In this document: positions 42,725-52,012 of the stretch, piece by piece
Numbering within the stretch: position 1 is the stretch's first letter
How the letters are laid out: every line of letters starts with the position of its first letter
From: Paenibacillus shirakamiensis
Lineage (GTDB): Bacteria; Bacillota; Bacilli; Paenibacillales; Paenibacillaceae
Reading direction: 5' to 3'
Assembly (NCBI RefSeq): GCF_017874255.1
Contig: NZ_JAGGLD010000001.1
Span: 310,001-374,000 of the forward strand
DNA length: 64,000 nt
The notes under the pieces: generated by a model
What the model was told of the DNA's origin: nothing
What the model saw: the letters and a program-made list of their open reading frames with translations, nothing else
The model's database searches: none
Made by a program: the position numbers and the translations under genes

Positions 42725-44131
42725 ATGTCAAAACAACAAATTGGTGTCGTTGGATTAGCCGTTATGGGCAAAAATCTGGCACTGAATATTGAAAGCAAAG
42801 GTTTTGCGGTATCTGTATTTAATCGTTCCCCGCAAAAGACACATGATTTACTGGAGAATGAAGCAAAAGGCAAAAACATGCACGGCACATTCTCAATTGA
42901 GGAATTTGTTGAATCTTTAGAGAAGCCGCGTAAAATTCTTATTATGGTTCAAGCGGGTGCCGCTACGGATGCAACGATTGATCAACTGGTACCTCATTTG
43001 GATGAAGGCGACATCATTATTGATGGCGGTAATGCCTTTTTCCCGGATACACAGCGTCGCAGCAAGGATTTGGAAGCCAAAGGCTTGCGATTCATTGGGA
43101 CAGGCGTATCCGGTGGGGAAGAAGGCGCTTTACTTGGACCTGCCATTATGCCAGGGGGGCAAGAAAGTGCATATGAAATTGTAAAACCTATTTTTACAGC
43201 AATTTCAGCTAAAGTTAACGGTGACCCATGTTGCACATATATTGGGCCAGATGGTGCCGGTCATTATGTGAAAATGGTGCACAATGGAATTGAATATGGA
43301 GACATGCAGCTTATTGGTGAAGCTTATCATTTGCTAAAAGATGTTCTTCATCTAGATGCCAAAGAACTGCACAGCATTTTTACAGAGTGGAATAAAGGGG
43401 AACTTGATAGCTATTTGATCGAGATTACCGCAGACATCTTCTCGCAATATGATGAAGAGACAGGCAAACCAATGGTCGATGTGATTCTTGACGCGGCTGG
43501 ACAAAAAGGTACTGGAAAATGGACAAGCCAAAGCGCATTAGATTTAGGTGTGCCGCTATCTATGATTACGGAATCCGTATTCTCTCGTTTCCTATCCGCT
43601 ATGAAAGAAGAGCGTGTAGCGGCTAGCAAGATCCTTACAGGTCCTACGCCTTCATTTGATGGCAACAAAGAGGAATTCATTGAAAATGTACGTAAAGCGC
43701 TATTTGCAAGTAAAATTGTATCTTACGCACAAGGTTTTGCTCAAATGCGTGCTGCTTCTGACGAATATGGTTGGGATTTGAAATACGGCAATATTGCCAT
43801 GATCTTCCGTGGTGGATGCATTATTCGCTCCCAATTCTTGCAAAATATTAAGGATGCTTATGATCGCGATGCGGCGCTGAAGAATTTGCTATTAGATGAA
43901 TACTTCAAAGACGTTGTAGAGAATTATCAAGATGCATGGCGTAAAGTTATCGCGTCAGCAGTGACAAATGGCATTCCTGTTCCAGGTTTCTCTAGCGCTT
44001 TGTCCTATTACGACAGCTACCGTACAGAGAGGTTGCCTGCGAACTTGTTGCAAGCTCAGCGGGATTACTTCGGTGCTCATACCTTCAAGCGTGTGGACAA
44101 AGAAGGCGTGTTCCATCATCACTGGTTCTAA
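42725..44131 (+). CDS. gnd: 6-phosphogluconate dehydrogenase, decarboxylating
   Basis: A 468-residue enzyme, the length of E. coli Gnd and B. subtilis GntZ/YqjI-type enzymes. It oxidises 6-phosphogluconate to ribulose 5-phosphate in the pentose phosphate pathway. Visible: [22 protein letters not shown] loop, [25 protein letters not shown] substrate loop, and [19 protein letters not shown] with catalytic Lys. The NRSPQKT at the end of strand 2 fits NADP use. Monocistronic with terminator. Confidence 0.95.
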   Translation: MSKQQIGVVGLAVMGKNLALNIESKGFAVSVFNRSPQKTHDLLENEAKGKNMHGTFSIEEFVESLEKPRKILIMVQAGAATDATIDQLVPHLDEGDIIIDGGNAFFPDTQRRSKDLEAKGLRFIGTGVSGGEEGALLGPAIMPGGQESAYEIVKPIFTAISAKVNGDPCCTYIGPDGAGHYVKMVHNGIEYGDMQLIGEAYHLLKDVLHLDAKELHSIFTEWNKGELDSYLIEITADIFSQYDEETGKPMVDVILDAAGQKGTGKWTSQSALDLGVPLSMITESVFSRFLSAMKEERVAASKILTGPTPSFDGNKEEFIENVRKALFASKIVSYAQGFAQMRAASDEYGWDLKYGNIAMIFRGGCIIRSQFLQNIKDAYDRDAALKNLLLDEYFKDVVENYQDAWRKVIASAVTNGIPVPGFSSALSYYDSYRTERLPANLLQAQRDYFGAHTFKRVDKEGVFHHHWF

Positions 44132-44167
44132 CGAATAGCTTTTCCATATGGATTGAACGATTTAACC

Positions 44168-44199
44168 AAGGCAGCCCTAAAAGAGCTGCCTTTTTTTGT
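44168..44199 (+). terminator. terminator of gnd
   Basis: AAGGCAGC / GCTGCCTT around a short loop, then seven T. Confidence 0.92.
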
Positions 44200-44273
44200 T
44201 GACACAACCTGTCTTTTGGCCGCCAAAAGAATATGATATGATAATGCAAAAGTTAATAAAGTAGGTGATGAAC

Positions 44274-44786
44274 ATGAACCAACCCAAAGGCAATATCATA
44301 TTAATTGGGATGATGGGAACGGGAAAATCAACCGTAGGTGAGTTGCTTGCAAGGCAGACAGGGCACCACATGGTAGACTTAGATCATCTTATTCAAGTCA
44401 AGGCTGGGAAATCCATTCCTGAGATATTTGAAGACGAAGGCGAGTTATATTTCCGAGATTTAGAAAGTGAAGTGCTTGCCGAACTGATGGAACAGGATGG
44501 TCTAGTTGTAGCCACAGGAGGTGGCGCAGTGCTGAGACATGAGAACTGTACAGTTATGTTGAATCGGGGCTGGGTCGTCGCTTTACAGGCGGATGCTGAA
44601 AGTATAATGAGACGTGTAGGAGAGGACCCCAATCGGCCGCTTTTAGCTGGGGGAGCTAGAGAACGCATTATTGAGCTGCTGGAGGAACGAAAGTCTTCCT
44701 ATAATTTTGCTCATCAGTCCATAGATACTGCAGGGTTATGTGCTGAAGAAGTCACAATGAATATTTTAATGCATTACCGCGTCTAA
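44274..44786 (+). CDS. aroK: shikimate kinase
   Basis: A 170-residue P-loop kinase: GMMGTGKSTVGELLA (Walker A), DLDHLIQVKAGKSIPEIFEDEGE (shikimate site DxD), VVATGGGAVLR and the lid NRPLLAGGARERI. It phosphorylates shikimate for chorismate synthesis and lies 85 bases before aroA, the next pathway step. AGGTG leaves 6 bases to the ATG used here; upstream GTG and ATG are less well spaced. Confidence 0.94.
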   Translation: MNQPKGNIILIGMMGTGKSTVGELLARQTGHHMVDLDHLIQVKAGKSIPEIFEDEGELYFRDLESEVLAELMEQDGLVVATGGGAVLRHENCTVMLNRGWVVALQADAESIMRRVGEDPNRPLLAGGARERIIELLEERKSSYNFAHQSIDTAGLCAEEVTMNILMHYRV

Positions 44787-44871
44787 GCTTTGTGCCAAAA
44801 CATTATAAAAGTGTTATACTTAAAATATTAAACGTTCATTAAATAATCGAGCGCATTGAGGGAGTGTACAT

Positions 44872-46167
44872 ATGGATATTCTAGTTAGGCCTACACCTGA
44901 ACTTAAGGGTGAAATTCAGGCTCTTTCTTCTAAGAATTATACGACACGTTATTTGCTTGCAGCGGCTTTAGCCGAGGGCACAAGTACTATTTTTTATCCC
45001 GCACATAGTGAAGATAGCGATGCCATGCGTCGGTGTATTTCGGACCTAGGTGCAACCCTAGATGAAGATGAAGAGAAAATTGTGATTACTGGTTTTGGTG
45101 CTCATCCTCGTGATGTGAAAGAACTCAATGTGGGAAATGCGGGGGCGGTTCTAAGATTTTTAATGGCCGTAACAGCATTAAGCCCAGATGTTACCTTTGT
45201 AAATACTTATCCTGACTCTTTAGGAAAACGTCCCCATGATGATCTTATTGATGCACTTCAGCAGCTTGGGGTGCACGTAGAGCATGAGCAAGGACGTCTG
45301 CCAATTCGGATTCAAGGTGGATCACCTAAAGGTGGACATATTCAGGTCTCGGGAGAAGTCAGTTCTCAATATCTTAGTGCACTCCTCTTTCTCACCCCTT
45401 TGCTGCAAGAAGACAGTCATATTGAAGTACTTGGTGACTTGAAGTCTAAAGTAGTTGTAGGACAGACATTAGAAGTTCTGAAGCAAGCGGGTATTCATAT
45501 TGAGTTCCAAGATGATTATGTTCACTTCCATGTTCAAGGGCGGCAGGCCTATCAGCCAACGACTTACACCGTTCAAGGAGACTATCCGGGGTCAGCAGCG
45601 ATTCTAGCGGCCGCTGCAGTGACTAGATCTGATGTAACCGTACACCGTCTGGAAGAGCAGAGCAAGCAAGGGGAGCGGGCTATAGTAGATGTCTTGCGCA
45701 TGATGGAGGTTCCGCTTACGCATGACAAGGGAATTGTACGTATTCAAAGCCAAGGGAAACTTAAAGCTATAGAGTTTGATGGTGATGCTGCTACAGATGC
45801 AGTACTTGCTATGGTAGCGGCTGCTGTATTTGCTGAAGGCACTTCTAGATTCTATAATGTAGAGAATTTAAGATACAAAGAATGTGATCGAATCACAGAT
45901 TACTTAAATGAACTCAAGAAGGCAGGAGCTCATGTCGAGGAGCGCCAAGCTGAGATTATTGTACATGGTCGTCCGGAAGGGGTCGAAGGTGGCGTAGAGA
46001 TCAATGCTCACTATGACCACCGCGTAATTATGGCCTTAACAATTGTGGGTCTGGGTGCTAAGCAACCTCTTCGTATTCGAGATGCTCATCATGTGGCTAA
46101 ATCATATCCGCAGTTCTTTGAACATATGACTGCGCTTGGAGCTTTGGTAGAATGGGTACAAGAATAA
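44872..46167 (+). CDS. aroA: EPSP synthase, divergent class
   Basis: A 431-residue 3-phosphoshikimate 1-carboxyvinyltransferase. It keeps two-domain repeats, SSKNYTTR (Lys21, Arg26 at the place of the usual GSK-x-x-x-x-R), GDYPGSAAILAA, the catalytic Asp in GDAATDAVLAM and YKECDRI. It differs from the common class at two places: the first loop lacks the GDKSISHR-like form, and the PEP loop is GNAGAVLR (residues 88-95) instead of GNAGT/GNSGT, with Phe where Pro is usual. Located after aroK, which supports the role. GAGGGAG upstream. Confidence 0.9.
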   Translation: MDILVRPTPELKGEIQALSSKNYTTRYLLAAALAEGTSTIFYPAHSEDSDAMRRCISDLGATLDEDEEKIVITGFGAHPRDVKELNVGNAGAVLRFLMAVTALSPDVTFVNTYPDSLGKRPHDDLIDALQQLGVHVEHEQGRLPIRIQGGSPKGGHIQVSGEVSSQYLSALLFLTPLLQEDSHIEVLGDLKSKVVVGQTLEVLKQAGIHIEFQDDYVHFHVQGRQAYQPTTYTVQGDYPGSAAILAAAAVTRSDVTVHRLEEQSKQGERAIVDVLRMMEVPLTHDKGIVRIQSQGKLKAIEFDGDAATDAVLAMVAAAVFAEGTSRFYNVENLRYKECDRITDYLNELKKAGAHVEERQAEIIVHGRPEGVEGGVEINAHYDHRVIMALTIVGLGAKQPLRIRDAHHVAKSYPQFFEHMTALGALVEWVQE

Positions 46168-46224
46168 AGAAAGGTATGGTTGAGAACCATGTTATTTATC
46201 TAAGTATTGAAAGGGGTTGTATCC

Positions 46225-46662
46225 ATGTCATCTTTTGAGAATCCAAGTCGCGAGGAAATTAAGGCCATTCTAGAAGCAGCAGGTAACATTGCTGTGGTCG
46301 GGTTATCTGATAAAAGTGATCGTACTTCATATATGGTGTCTGAAGCACTGCAACTTAGAGGATATCGTATCATTCCGGTGAATCCTACCGTAAAGGCCGA
46401 TATTTTAGGCGAGAAGACGTATGCCTCCCTTAAAGATATTCCCGAGCCAGTAGATATCGTCAACGTGTTTCGTAGAAGTGAATTCACACCTGAAGTAGCA
46501 CAAGAAGCTACAGAGATTGGAGCTAAGGTGCTTTGGCTGCAGTTAGGTGTCTTCAGTGATGAGGCAAATCGAATTGCTGCAGATCAAGGGCTAACCGTCA
46601 TTATGGATCGCTGTATCAAAGTGGAGGATGCAGTAACTGCTCCCAATCGAAGTAATAAATAA
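46225..46662 (+). CDS. CoA-binding domain protein
   Basis: A 145-residue Rossmann protein of the YccU/CoA-binding type: AVVGLSDKSDRTSYMV (dinucleotide loop), GYRIIPVNPTVKADILGEKTYASL and VDIVNVFRRSEFTPEV, then LWLQLGV. Function undefined; it may bind CoA or a nucleotide. AAAGGGG precedes the ATG by 8 bases; TTG at 46207 is not favoured. Confidence 0.88.
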   Translation: MSSFENPSREEIKAILEAAGNIAVVGLSDKSDRTSYMVSEALQLRGYRIIPVNPTVKADILGEKTYASLKDIPEPVDIVNVFRRSEFTPEVAQEATEIGAKVLWLQLGVFSDEANRIAADQGLTVIMDRCIKVEDAVTAPNRSNK

Positions 46663-46682
46663 GCATGAGTCCATCATATTTT

Positions 46683-46712
46683 GGAAAGGGTACTCCTAGG
46701 AGTACCCTTTCT
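46683..46712 (+). terminator. terminator
   Basis: AAAGGGTACTCC-TA-GGAGTACCCTTT perfect palindrome followed by CTTCC; bidirectional shape. Confidence 0.85.
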
Positions 46713-46774
46713 TCCATATGGAGCTAAAATGATGGATAGATCTTCCTTAGAGAGATAGAAAAGTTTTTTTTCCT

Positions 46775-46803
46775 TTGACAAGACTAAGGGTGACGATTAC
46801 CAT
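46775..46803 (+). promoter_or_regulatory. promoter of ptsI
   Basis: TTGACA, 17-base spacer, TACCAT; 48 bases upstream of the ATG. Confidence 0.65.
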
Positions 46804-46851
46804 GTTTAACAGGATAGAGAGGATTATTGCTAGGGATTTGGAGGATGCTAT

Positions 46852-48606
46852 ATGATTCAAGGGATCGGCGCTTCAAGCGGGGTTGCCATCGGTAAAGCTT
46901 TTGTACTGCCTTCGTGGGAGTGGGATGTTCCAGATCGCCGAATGGAGAGTATGGACCTCACCAAAGAATTCGAACGGTTAAATGAAGGCATACGCACCTC
47001 GAAGAGTGAAATTGAGATGATTAAGAACGAGATTAGAGAGATGGTAGGTACGGAAGAATCTAATATTTTTGATGCCCATCTAGCCATTCTTGAAGATCCT
47101 GTATTTATGAGCGAAATTCAGGGTATTATTGAACGTCAATACAAAGCGGCCGAAGTTGCAGTAAAAGAAGCCATTGATCATTTTGTTACGATGTTTGATT
47201 TACTCGATGATGAATATATGAAAGAACGTGCTTTAGATATTAAAGATGTAGGGAACAGGTTACTAAAACATTTATTGGGGACACCCGATATTACACTTCC
47301 TGCGGATACGCAGCCCTATATTCTAGTTGCCAAAGAGTTATCTCCTTCGCAACTAGTGCATTTGAATCCAAGCAACGTACTTGGCATGGTCACGATGACG
47401 GGGGGGAAGACTTCTCATTCAGCCATTATGGCTAGAGCTTTAGGAATCCCCCTTATTTCTGGTTTGGATAACAAGCTAGAAATTCCGGTTCAGACGGGGG
47501 ATATGCTAATTATCGATGGGGATAGTGGAGAACTATCTCAGAATCCAGATGTAGAAATGATTGAACGATACGGAATAATCTTAAAACAACAAACTAAGCG
47601 CAAAGAGCAACTTCAGCTTCTAGCTTCTGAGGAAGGTCGCACGTTGGATGGGGTCAAGATTCGATTAGCTGGCAATATTAGCTCGCTCAAAGATTTTGAT
47701 GCTGCACTTAAGCATGGGGCAGAGGGTGCGGGGTTATTTCGCACGGAGTTCCTTTATATGCACCGTTCATCACTACCAGATGAAGAAGAACAGTATGAGG
47801 CCTATCGTCAAGTAGCTGAAAAAGCTTCGGGACACCCTGTAGTCATTCGTACGCTGGATATCGGAGGAGACAAAGAATTAGAATATCTTCCTCTTTCAGA
47901 AGAAGACAATCCATTTCTCGGTTATCGCGCAATAAGGATTAGTCTGGATCGTACAGATTTGTTTCGTACGCAGTTGTCGGCTATTCTAAGAGCGAGCGCA
48001 GTTGGGAATGTAAAACTGATGTATCCCATGATCTCTTCTGTCGAAGAGCTTCAAACCGCGAATGGAATACTTCGAGAAGTAATGAGAGATTTAGACTACA
48101 GAGGTCTACCTTATGATCCAGATATTCAAGTAGGAATTATGATTGAAGTTCCTGCTGCTGCGGCCATCGCTGACTTATTAGCAGAGGAAGCAGATTTCTT
48201 TAGTATTGGAACAAATGATCTGGTGCAATATGTTTTGGCTGTCGATCGCATGAACGAACAAATTGCTCATCTCTATACTCCTTATCATCCTGCTGTGTTA
48301 CGAATGATTCGCTCTACAGTAGAAGCCGCTAATGCGGCGCACATTCCTGTGAGCGTATGCGGGGAGATGGCCGGTGACGAACGAGCGGTACCCCTGTGGT
48401 TACATTTAGGCATTAGGGACCTGAGCATGTCGCCTCAGTCGTTACTCCGTGTGAAGCATCGTATTTTGAACACCGAGTCGACAGGAGCCGCAATCATTGG
48501 AGAACAGTGTTATCGGTTACGTACAAGTCAAGAAGTCGAGGCCTATCTAGAGCAAGCTTCCGTTCAAGTGACTTCTAATACACCCACTATTCAGAAATGT
48601 ATTTAG
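46852..48606 (+). CDS. ptsI: PTS enzyme I
   Basis: A 584-residue phosphoenolpyruvate-protein phosphotransferase, the first protein of the sugar PTS. The phospho-accepting His189 lies in TGGKTSHSAIMAR, PEP-binding motifs are GLFRTEFLYM and DIGGDKELEYLPL, and IGTNDLVQY and VCGEMAGD are near the end. Normal length (about 570-585). ptsH is not adjacent: the upstream gene is a CoA-binding protein behind a terminator, and a promoter precedes ptsI. No internal damage. Confidence 0.96.
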   Translation: MIQGIGASSGVAIGKAFVLPSWEWDVPDRRMESMDLTKEFERLNEGIRTSKSEIEMIKNEIREMVGTEESNIFDAHLAILEDPVFMSEIQGIIERQYKAAEVAVKEAIDHFVTMFDLLDDEYMKERALDIKDVGNRLLKHLLGTPDITLPADTQPYILVAKELSPSQLVHLNPSNVLGMVTMTGGKTSHSAIMARALGIPLISGLDNKLEIPVQTGDMLIIDGDSGELSQNPDVEMIERYGIILKQQTKRKEQLQLLASEEGRTLDGVKIRLAGNISSLKDFDAALKHGAEGAGLFRTEFLYMHRSSLPDEEEQYEAYRQVAEKASGHPVVIRTLDIGGDKELEYLPLSEEDNPFLGYRAIRISLDRTDLFRTQLSAILRASAVGNVKLMYPMISSVEELQTANGILREVMRDLDYRGLPYDPDIQVGIMIEVPAAAAIADLLAEEADFFSIGTNDLVQYVLAVDRMNEQIAHLYTPYHPAVLRMIRSTVEAANAAHIPVSVCGEMAGDERAVPLWLHLGIRDLSMSPQSLLRVKHRILNTESTGAAIIGEQCYRLRTSQEVEAYLEQASVQVTSNTPTIQKCI

Positions 48607-48612
48607 CCATAA

Positions 48613-48660
48613 TAAAAACCGCTGAAGAGCATAAAGCTTTCAGCGGTTTTATTTATTTTA
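48613..48660. terminator. bidirectional terminator
   Basis: AAAACCGCTGAA / TTTCAGCGGTTTT with an inner GAGCATAAAGC loop, then T-rich; serves ptsI and the convergent DJ-1 gene. Confidence 0.9.
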
Positions 48661-48674
48661 ATGTTTTTATGCTT

Positions 48675-49199
48675 CTAATGCTTGGCCAATGCATCACAGA
48701 ATGCTTTACCATAAGGGGGAAGATCCGGTGGACGACGAGCGGAGATGATGTGCCCATCAATAACGACATCTTTGTCTTCCCAAATTGCACCTGCATTCTC
48801 CATGTCATCCTTAATACCTGGGGTTGAGGTTACTGTAATTCCCTCTAGAATGCCAGCGGAGATTAACACCCATCCTGCGTGGCAGATTTGACCGATTGGC
48901 TTTTTGGAAGCATGATGTTCTCTAACGAGTTCAAGAACCTTGGGATATCTACGCAGCTTGTCTGGTGCCCATCCACCTGGAACTAGAATTCCATCATAAT
49001 CTTGAGCATTCAGTTCATCAAAAGCATAATCTGCGATGGCGGGAACGCCATATTTTCCGATGTATTTTTTGCCTTTCTCCGCACCTGCTAGATGAACTTC
49101 TGCTCCTTCTTCTCGGACGCGATAGATCGGATACCATAGCTCAAGATCCTCAAATTCTTCATCTACTAAAGCAATGATCTTTTTACCAGTTAGTCTCAA
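48675..49199 (-). CDS. yfkM: DJ-1/PfpI family protein (general stress protein 18-like)
   Basis: A 174-residue DJ-1/PfpI superfamily protein close to B. subtilis YfkM. The nucleophile Cys106 lies in IGQICHAGWVL, with Glu near residue 15 and VPGGWAPDKLR. Members deglycate proteins or act as chaperones. The start is TTG, supported by GGAGG with an 8-base spacer. Monocistronic. Confidence 0.9.
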   Translation of the reverse strand: MRLTGKKIIALVDEEFEDLELWYPIYRVREEGAEVHLAGAEKGKKYIGKYGVPAIADYAFDELNAQDYDGILVPGGWAPDKLRRYPKVLELVREHHASKKPIGQICHAGWVLISAGILEGITVTSTPGIKDDMENAGAIWEDKDVVIDGHIISARRPPDLPPYGKAFCDALAKH

Positions 49200-49345
49200 A
49201 TGAAGTTCCTCCTCTGCATGACAAGTCTTGACGAAAAGTCATTTCAATTATTTAATTGTATCAAAAACCAAAACTTTTTTCACATTCTGCATGTTGTTGT
49301 TATACGGTTTCATGCAGTGTACATAATATGAATGAGGTGATTGGT

Positions 49346-49789
49346 GTGCGCAAAGTCTGTGATTGCGGACTAGATATGAACCTTGGATTTCGTCATGTCA
49401 TCTTCGAAGGACGAATTCAAATTGAGAATGTGCCAATATTGGAGTGTGAATATTGCTCTAATTACGAAGTGATTTCTGAAGTGAAGCCTCATTTGCTTAC
49501 TCTTTTGAAAGATTGGAGAACTGCAGAAGGTTCACAACTGATTTACTTCAATGAATACAATGAAATTGCCGATTTGCTCTATGGAATTTTCAGACAAGTT
49601 CCTGACTTGGACATGGATAATCTGGAAGGTATGTTGAATGAGCGTAGACAAGAACGAATTAATCTTCTCTTAGATTTATATGGCTATGCTAAAGATAACA
49701 AGGACGATTTTTGGATGGAAGATGTAAAAGGAAGGCTTTGTCAGTTAACACAATTTGCAAAAAATCGACAAAAGATTCAGGCTCCTTGA
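49346..49789 (+). CDS. zinc-ribbon protein (YgiT-like)
   Basis: A 147-residue protein. The N-terminal 45 residues hold a zinc knuckle (VCDCGL and CEYCSNY), as in YgiT/MqsA-like antitoxin N-termini. The rest is helical (IADLLYGIFRQVPDLD; RRQERINLLLDLYGYAK). There is no HTH domain and no toxin neighbour, so it is simply a zinc-ribbon hypothetical. GAGGTG is 6 bases before the GTG chosen; upstream extension starts lack a site. Confidence 0.65.
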   Translation: MRKVCDCGLDMNLGFRHVIFEGRIQIENVPILECEYCSNYEVISEVKPHLLTLLKDWRTAEGSQLIYFNEYNEIADLLYGIFRQVPDLDMDNLEGMLNERRQERINLLLDLYGYAKDNKDDFWMEDVKGRLCQLTQFAKNRQKIQAP

Positions 49790-50178
49790 GCCTCTGTTAT
49801 GAAAAAAAAGCTGGAATTTTCACGAATCGTGGATTTTTTCCTTACTTTTTGTTACGATATGACAATCGGTAATTAAATTTTAAATTAGCATATAGCGATT
49901 TGAAATTAGGAGTTAGGGAATATAGAGATCGCAAGATTAGTATTACCTGCCTTTATAATAAGGTTAGGTTCTTATAGATGATGGCGTTATCATTGCACAA
50001 TGTATAGAATTGTCGTATCATAAATCTAACTAATCTAAAGAGTATACTAAAGTCAACAGCCCAAAATAACTATTTTGACCGACATGATCAAGAGCCGCTG
50101 CTGATTTTTAGTTCGTTCGGATACATCAGCCATTCACGCGATCAGAATGAAAAATTTATTGGCAATGGAGAGAATAAT
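49790..50178. other. intergenic region upstream of ccpA, no gene seen
   Basis: About 390 bases. A weak CACGA-type hairpin with a T run (about 49817-49840) may end the zinc-ribbon gene. The rest is AT-rich and likely contains the ccpA promoter; no convincing consensus or riboswitch was seen. Confidence 0.5.
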
Positions 50179-51198
50179 GTGACGGTTACCATTTACGATG
50201 TGGCACGTGAAGCTGGCGTCTCAATGGCTACGGTTTCGAGGGTAGTGAACAACAACCCGAACGTGAAGCCTCAGACCCGGAAGAAGGTATATGAAGCAAT
50301 TGAGCGTCTAGGATATCGCCCAAATGCTGTAGCCAGAGGTTTGGCTAGTAAGAAGACAACTACTGTAGGCGTAGTTATTCCTGATATATCGAATTCGATT
50401 TTTGCAGAAATCGCAAGAGGTATTGAAGATATAGCGAATATGTATCACTATAATATTATTTTGTGTAATGCAGATAAGCGTAAAGAGAAAGAAATTCGCG
50501 TAATTAACACCTTGCTTGAGAAACAAGTGGACGGGCTTCTTTTCATGGGTGGAACCGTTACAGATGAACACATTCAAGCATTCCAGACCTCATCGGTACC
50601 GATTGTGCTGTGCGCTACTAGCGAAGAAAATGGAACCATTCCTTCTGTGGACATCGATCATGAAGCTGCTGCTTTTGATGCGGTGAATACTCTGCTTCGC
50701 CATGGACACCGTGAAATTGCGATGATTAGTGGCACGTTGCAAGACCCGGCAAATGGATTTGCTCGTTTTCAAGGTTACAAACGTGCACTTGAAGCTGCAG
50801 GTATTCATTATCAAGAAGATCTTGTTCGAATTGGGAACTACAGATATGAATCTGGCGTAGAAGCAATGAAATACTTCTTAGGATTGAAGAAGCGCCCAAC
50901 GGCTGTCTTTGCAGCTACAGATGAGATGGCTATAGGTGCCATTCACAGCATTCAAGATGAAGGCCTCAAAGTACCGGATGATTTCTCGGTGATTAGTGTA
51001 GATAATATTCGCATGGCTTCAATGGTTCGTCCTCAGCTCACTACAGTGGCACAACCGATGTATGATTTGGGAGCTGTAGCTATGCGTCTACTAACCAAGC
51101 TGATGAAAAAGGAACATGTGGAGAATGCCCGAGTTATTCTTCCGCATGAGACAATTCTTCGTTTATCGGTGAACCACCTTGAGAACAAGGAAGTTTAG
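50179..51198 (+). CDS. ccpA: catabolite control protein A
   Basis: A 339-residue LacI-family regulator. The helix-turn-helix is [19 protein letters not shown], followed by the hinge [17 protein letters not shown] and the periplasmic-binding-like core ([20 protein letters not shown]). Length and N-terminus match CcpA, which binds cre sites with HPr-Ser-P. A GTG start with GGAG upstream. A likely target, acsA with cre boxes, lies 3 kb away. Confidence 0.94.
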   Translation: MTVTIYDVAREAGVSMATVSRVVNNNPNVKPQTRKKVYEAIERLGYRPNAVARGLASKKTTTVGVVIPDISNSIFAEIARGIEDIANMYHYNIILCNADKRKEKEIRVINTLLEKQVDGLLFMGGTVTDEHIQAFQTSSVPIVLCATSEENGTIPSVDIDHEAAAFDAVNTLLRHGHREIAMISGTLQDPANGFARFQGYKRALEAAGIHYQEDLVRIGNYRYESGVEAMKYFLGLKKRPTAVFAATDEMAIGAIHSIQDEGLKVPDDFSVISVDNIRMASMVRPQLTTVAQPMYDLGAVAMRLLTKLMKKEHVENARVILPHETILRLSVNHLENKEV

Positions 51199-51242
51199 AT
51201 AGAGAACTATAAAGAGATATAGTCAAAAGGGTATAGAACGGA

Positions 51243-51271
51243 TAAAAGCTCCTTAACGGGGGCTTTTTTAA
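51243..51271 (+). terminator. terminator of ccpA
   Basis: AAAAGCTCC / GGGGGCTTTT with TTAAC loop, then TTTTTT. Confidence 0.88.
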
Positions 51272-51287
51272 TGAGAGGAGAAGGAAG

Positions 51288-52010
51288 ATGACAATTAAAT
51301 TAGGGTTAATGGGCGCTATGGATGAAGAGATTGCTTTGCTGCTTGGAGCGATGGAAGAGAAGAAAGCCGTTGTGGTAGGGGGCGTTACTTTTACTGAGGG
51401 ACAACTTCATGGTCTTACCGTTGTGGTATGTCGTTCAGGCGTAGGAAAAGTGAATGCCGCTGTAACTACTCAGATCTTAGTGGACCGTTTTCAAGTGTCG
51501 GCTATTATATTTACAGGAGTTGCAGGAGCTGTAGATCCTCAGTTGAATATTGGAGATATTGTCATCTCTTCTTCCTGTCAGCAACATGATATGGATGTTA
51601 CGGCCCTTGGGTTTGAGCGAGGCGTTATACCCTATCAAGCCGTCTCTGATTTCCTAACAGATGCACAGTTGATGAAGCTTGCGAAAGATGCGTGCAGCCG
51701 AGTATGTCATAATCATAACTATATTATAGGCAAAGTATTATCAGGTGATCAATTCATCGCAGATCATAGTGTAGTAAGTAGACTGTATGAGGAAATGGGA
51801 GGGGCATGCGTCGAAATGGAAGGTGCCGCCCTAGCTCAAGTGAGTTACTTGAATGACATTCCTTATGTTGTTCTTCGTTCGATGTCCGATAAGGCGGACG
51901 GGAGCGCACATGTGAATTTTGCTGAGTTTACCGTAGAGGCTTCCCGTCGTTCCTATGAAATTGTAAATGACATGCTAGTTCATTGGAATTCAACTGTTGA
52001 ACAGGCGTAA
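51288..52010 (+). CDS. mtnN: 5'-methylthioadenosine/S-adenosylhomocysteine nucleosidase
   Basis: A 240-residue MTA/SAH nucleosidase that cleaves MTA or SAH to adenine plus thioribose derivatives, salvaging methionine and feeding AI-2 synthesis. The motifs GAMDEEI (Glu12), GVGKVNAAVTTQ, TGVAGAV, VEMEGAALAQV and RSMSDKADG (catalytic Asp) are intact. AGGAGAAGGAAG upstream. Confidence 0.94.
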   Translation: MTIKLGLMGAMDEEIALLLGAMEEKKAVVVGGVTFTEGQLHGLTVVVCRSGVGKVNAAVTTQILVDRFQVSAIIFTGVAGAVDPQLNIGDIVISSSCQQHDMDVTALGFERGVIPYQAVSDFLTDAQLMKLAKDACSRVCHNHNYIIGKVLSGDQFIADHSVVSRLYEEMGGACVEMEGAALAQVSYLNDIPYVVLRSMSDKADGSAHVNFAEFTVEASRRSYEIVNDMLVHWNSTVEQA

Positions 52011-52012
52011 TA

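Noticed and set aside
42640..42725. cre-like site before gnd (AAAAGCGTTAAAA)
   Set aside because: Only about 11 of 14 consensus positions; background level in AT-rich sequence.
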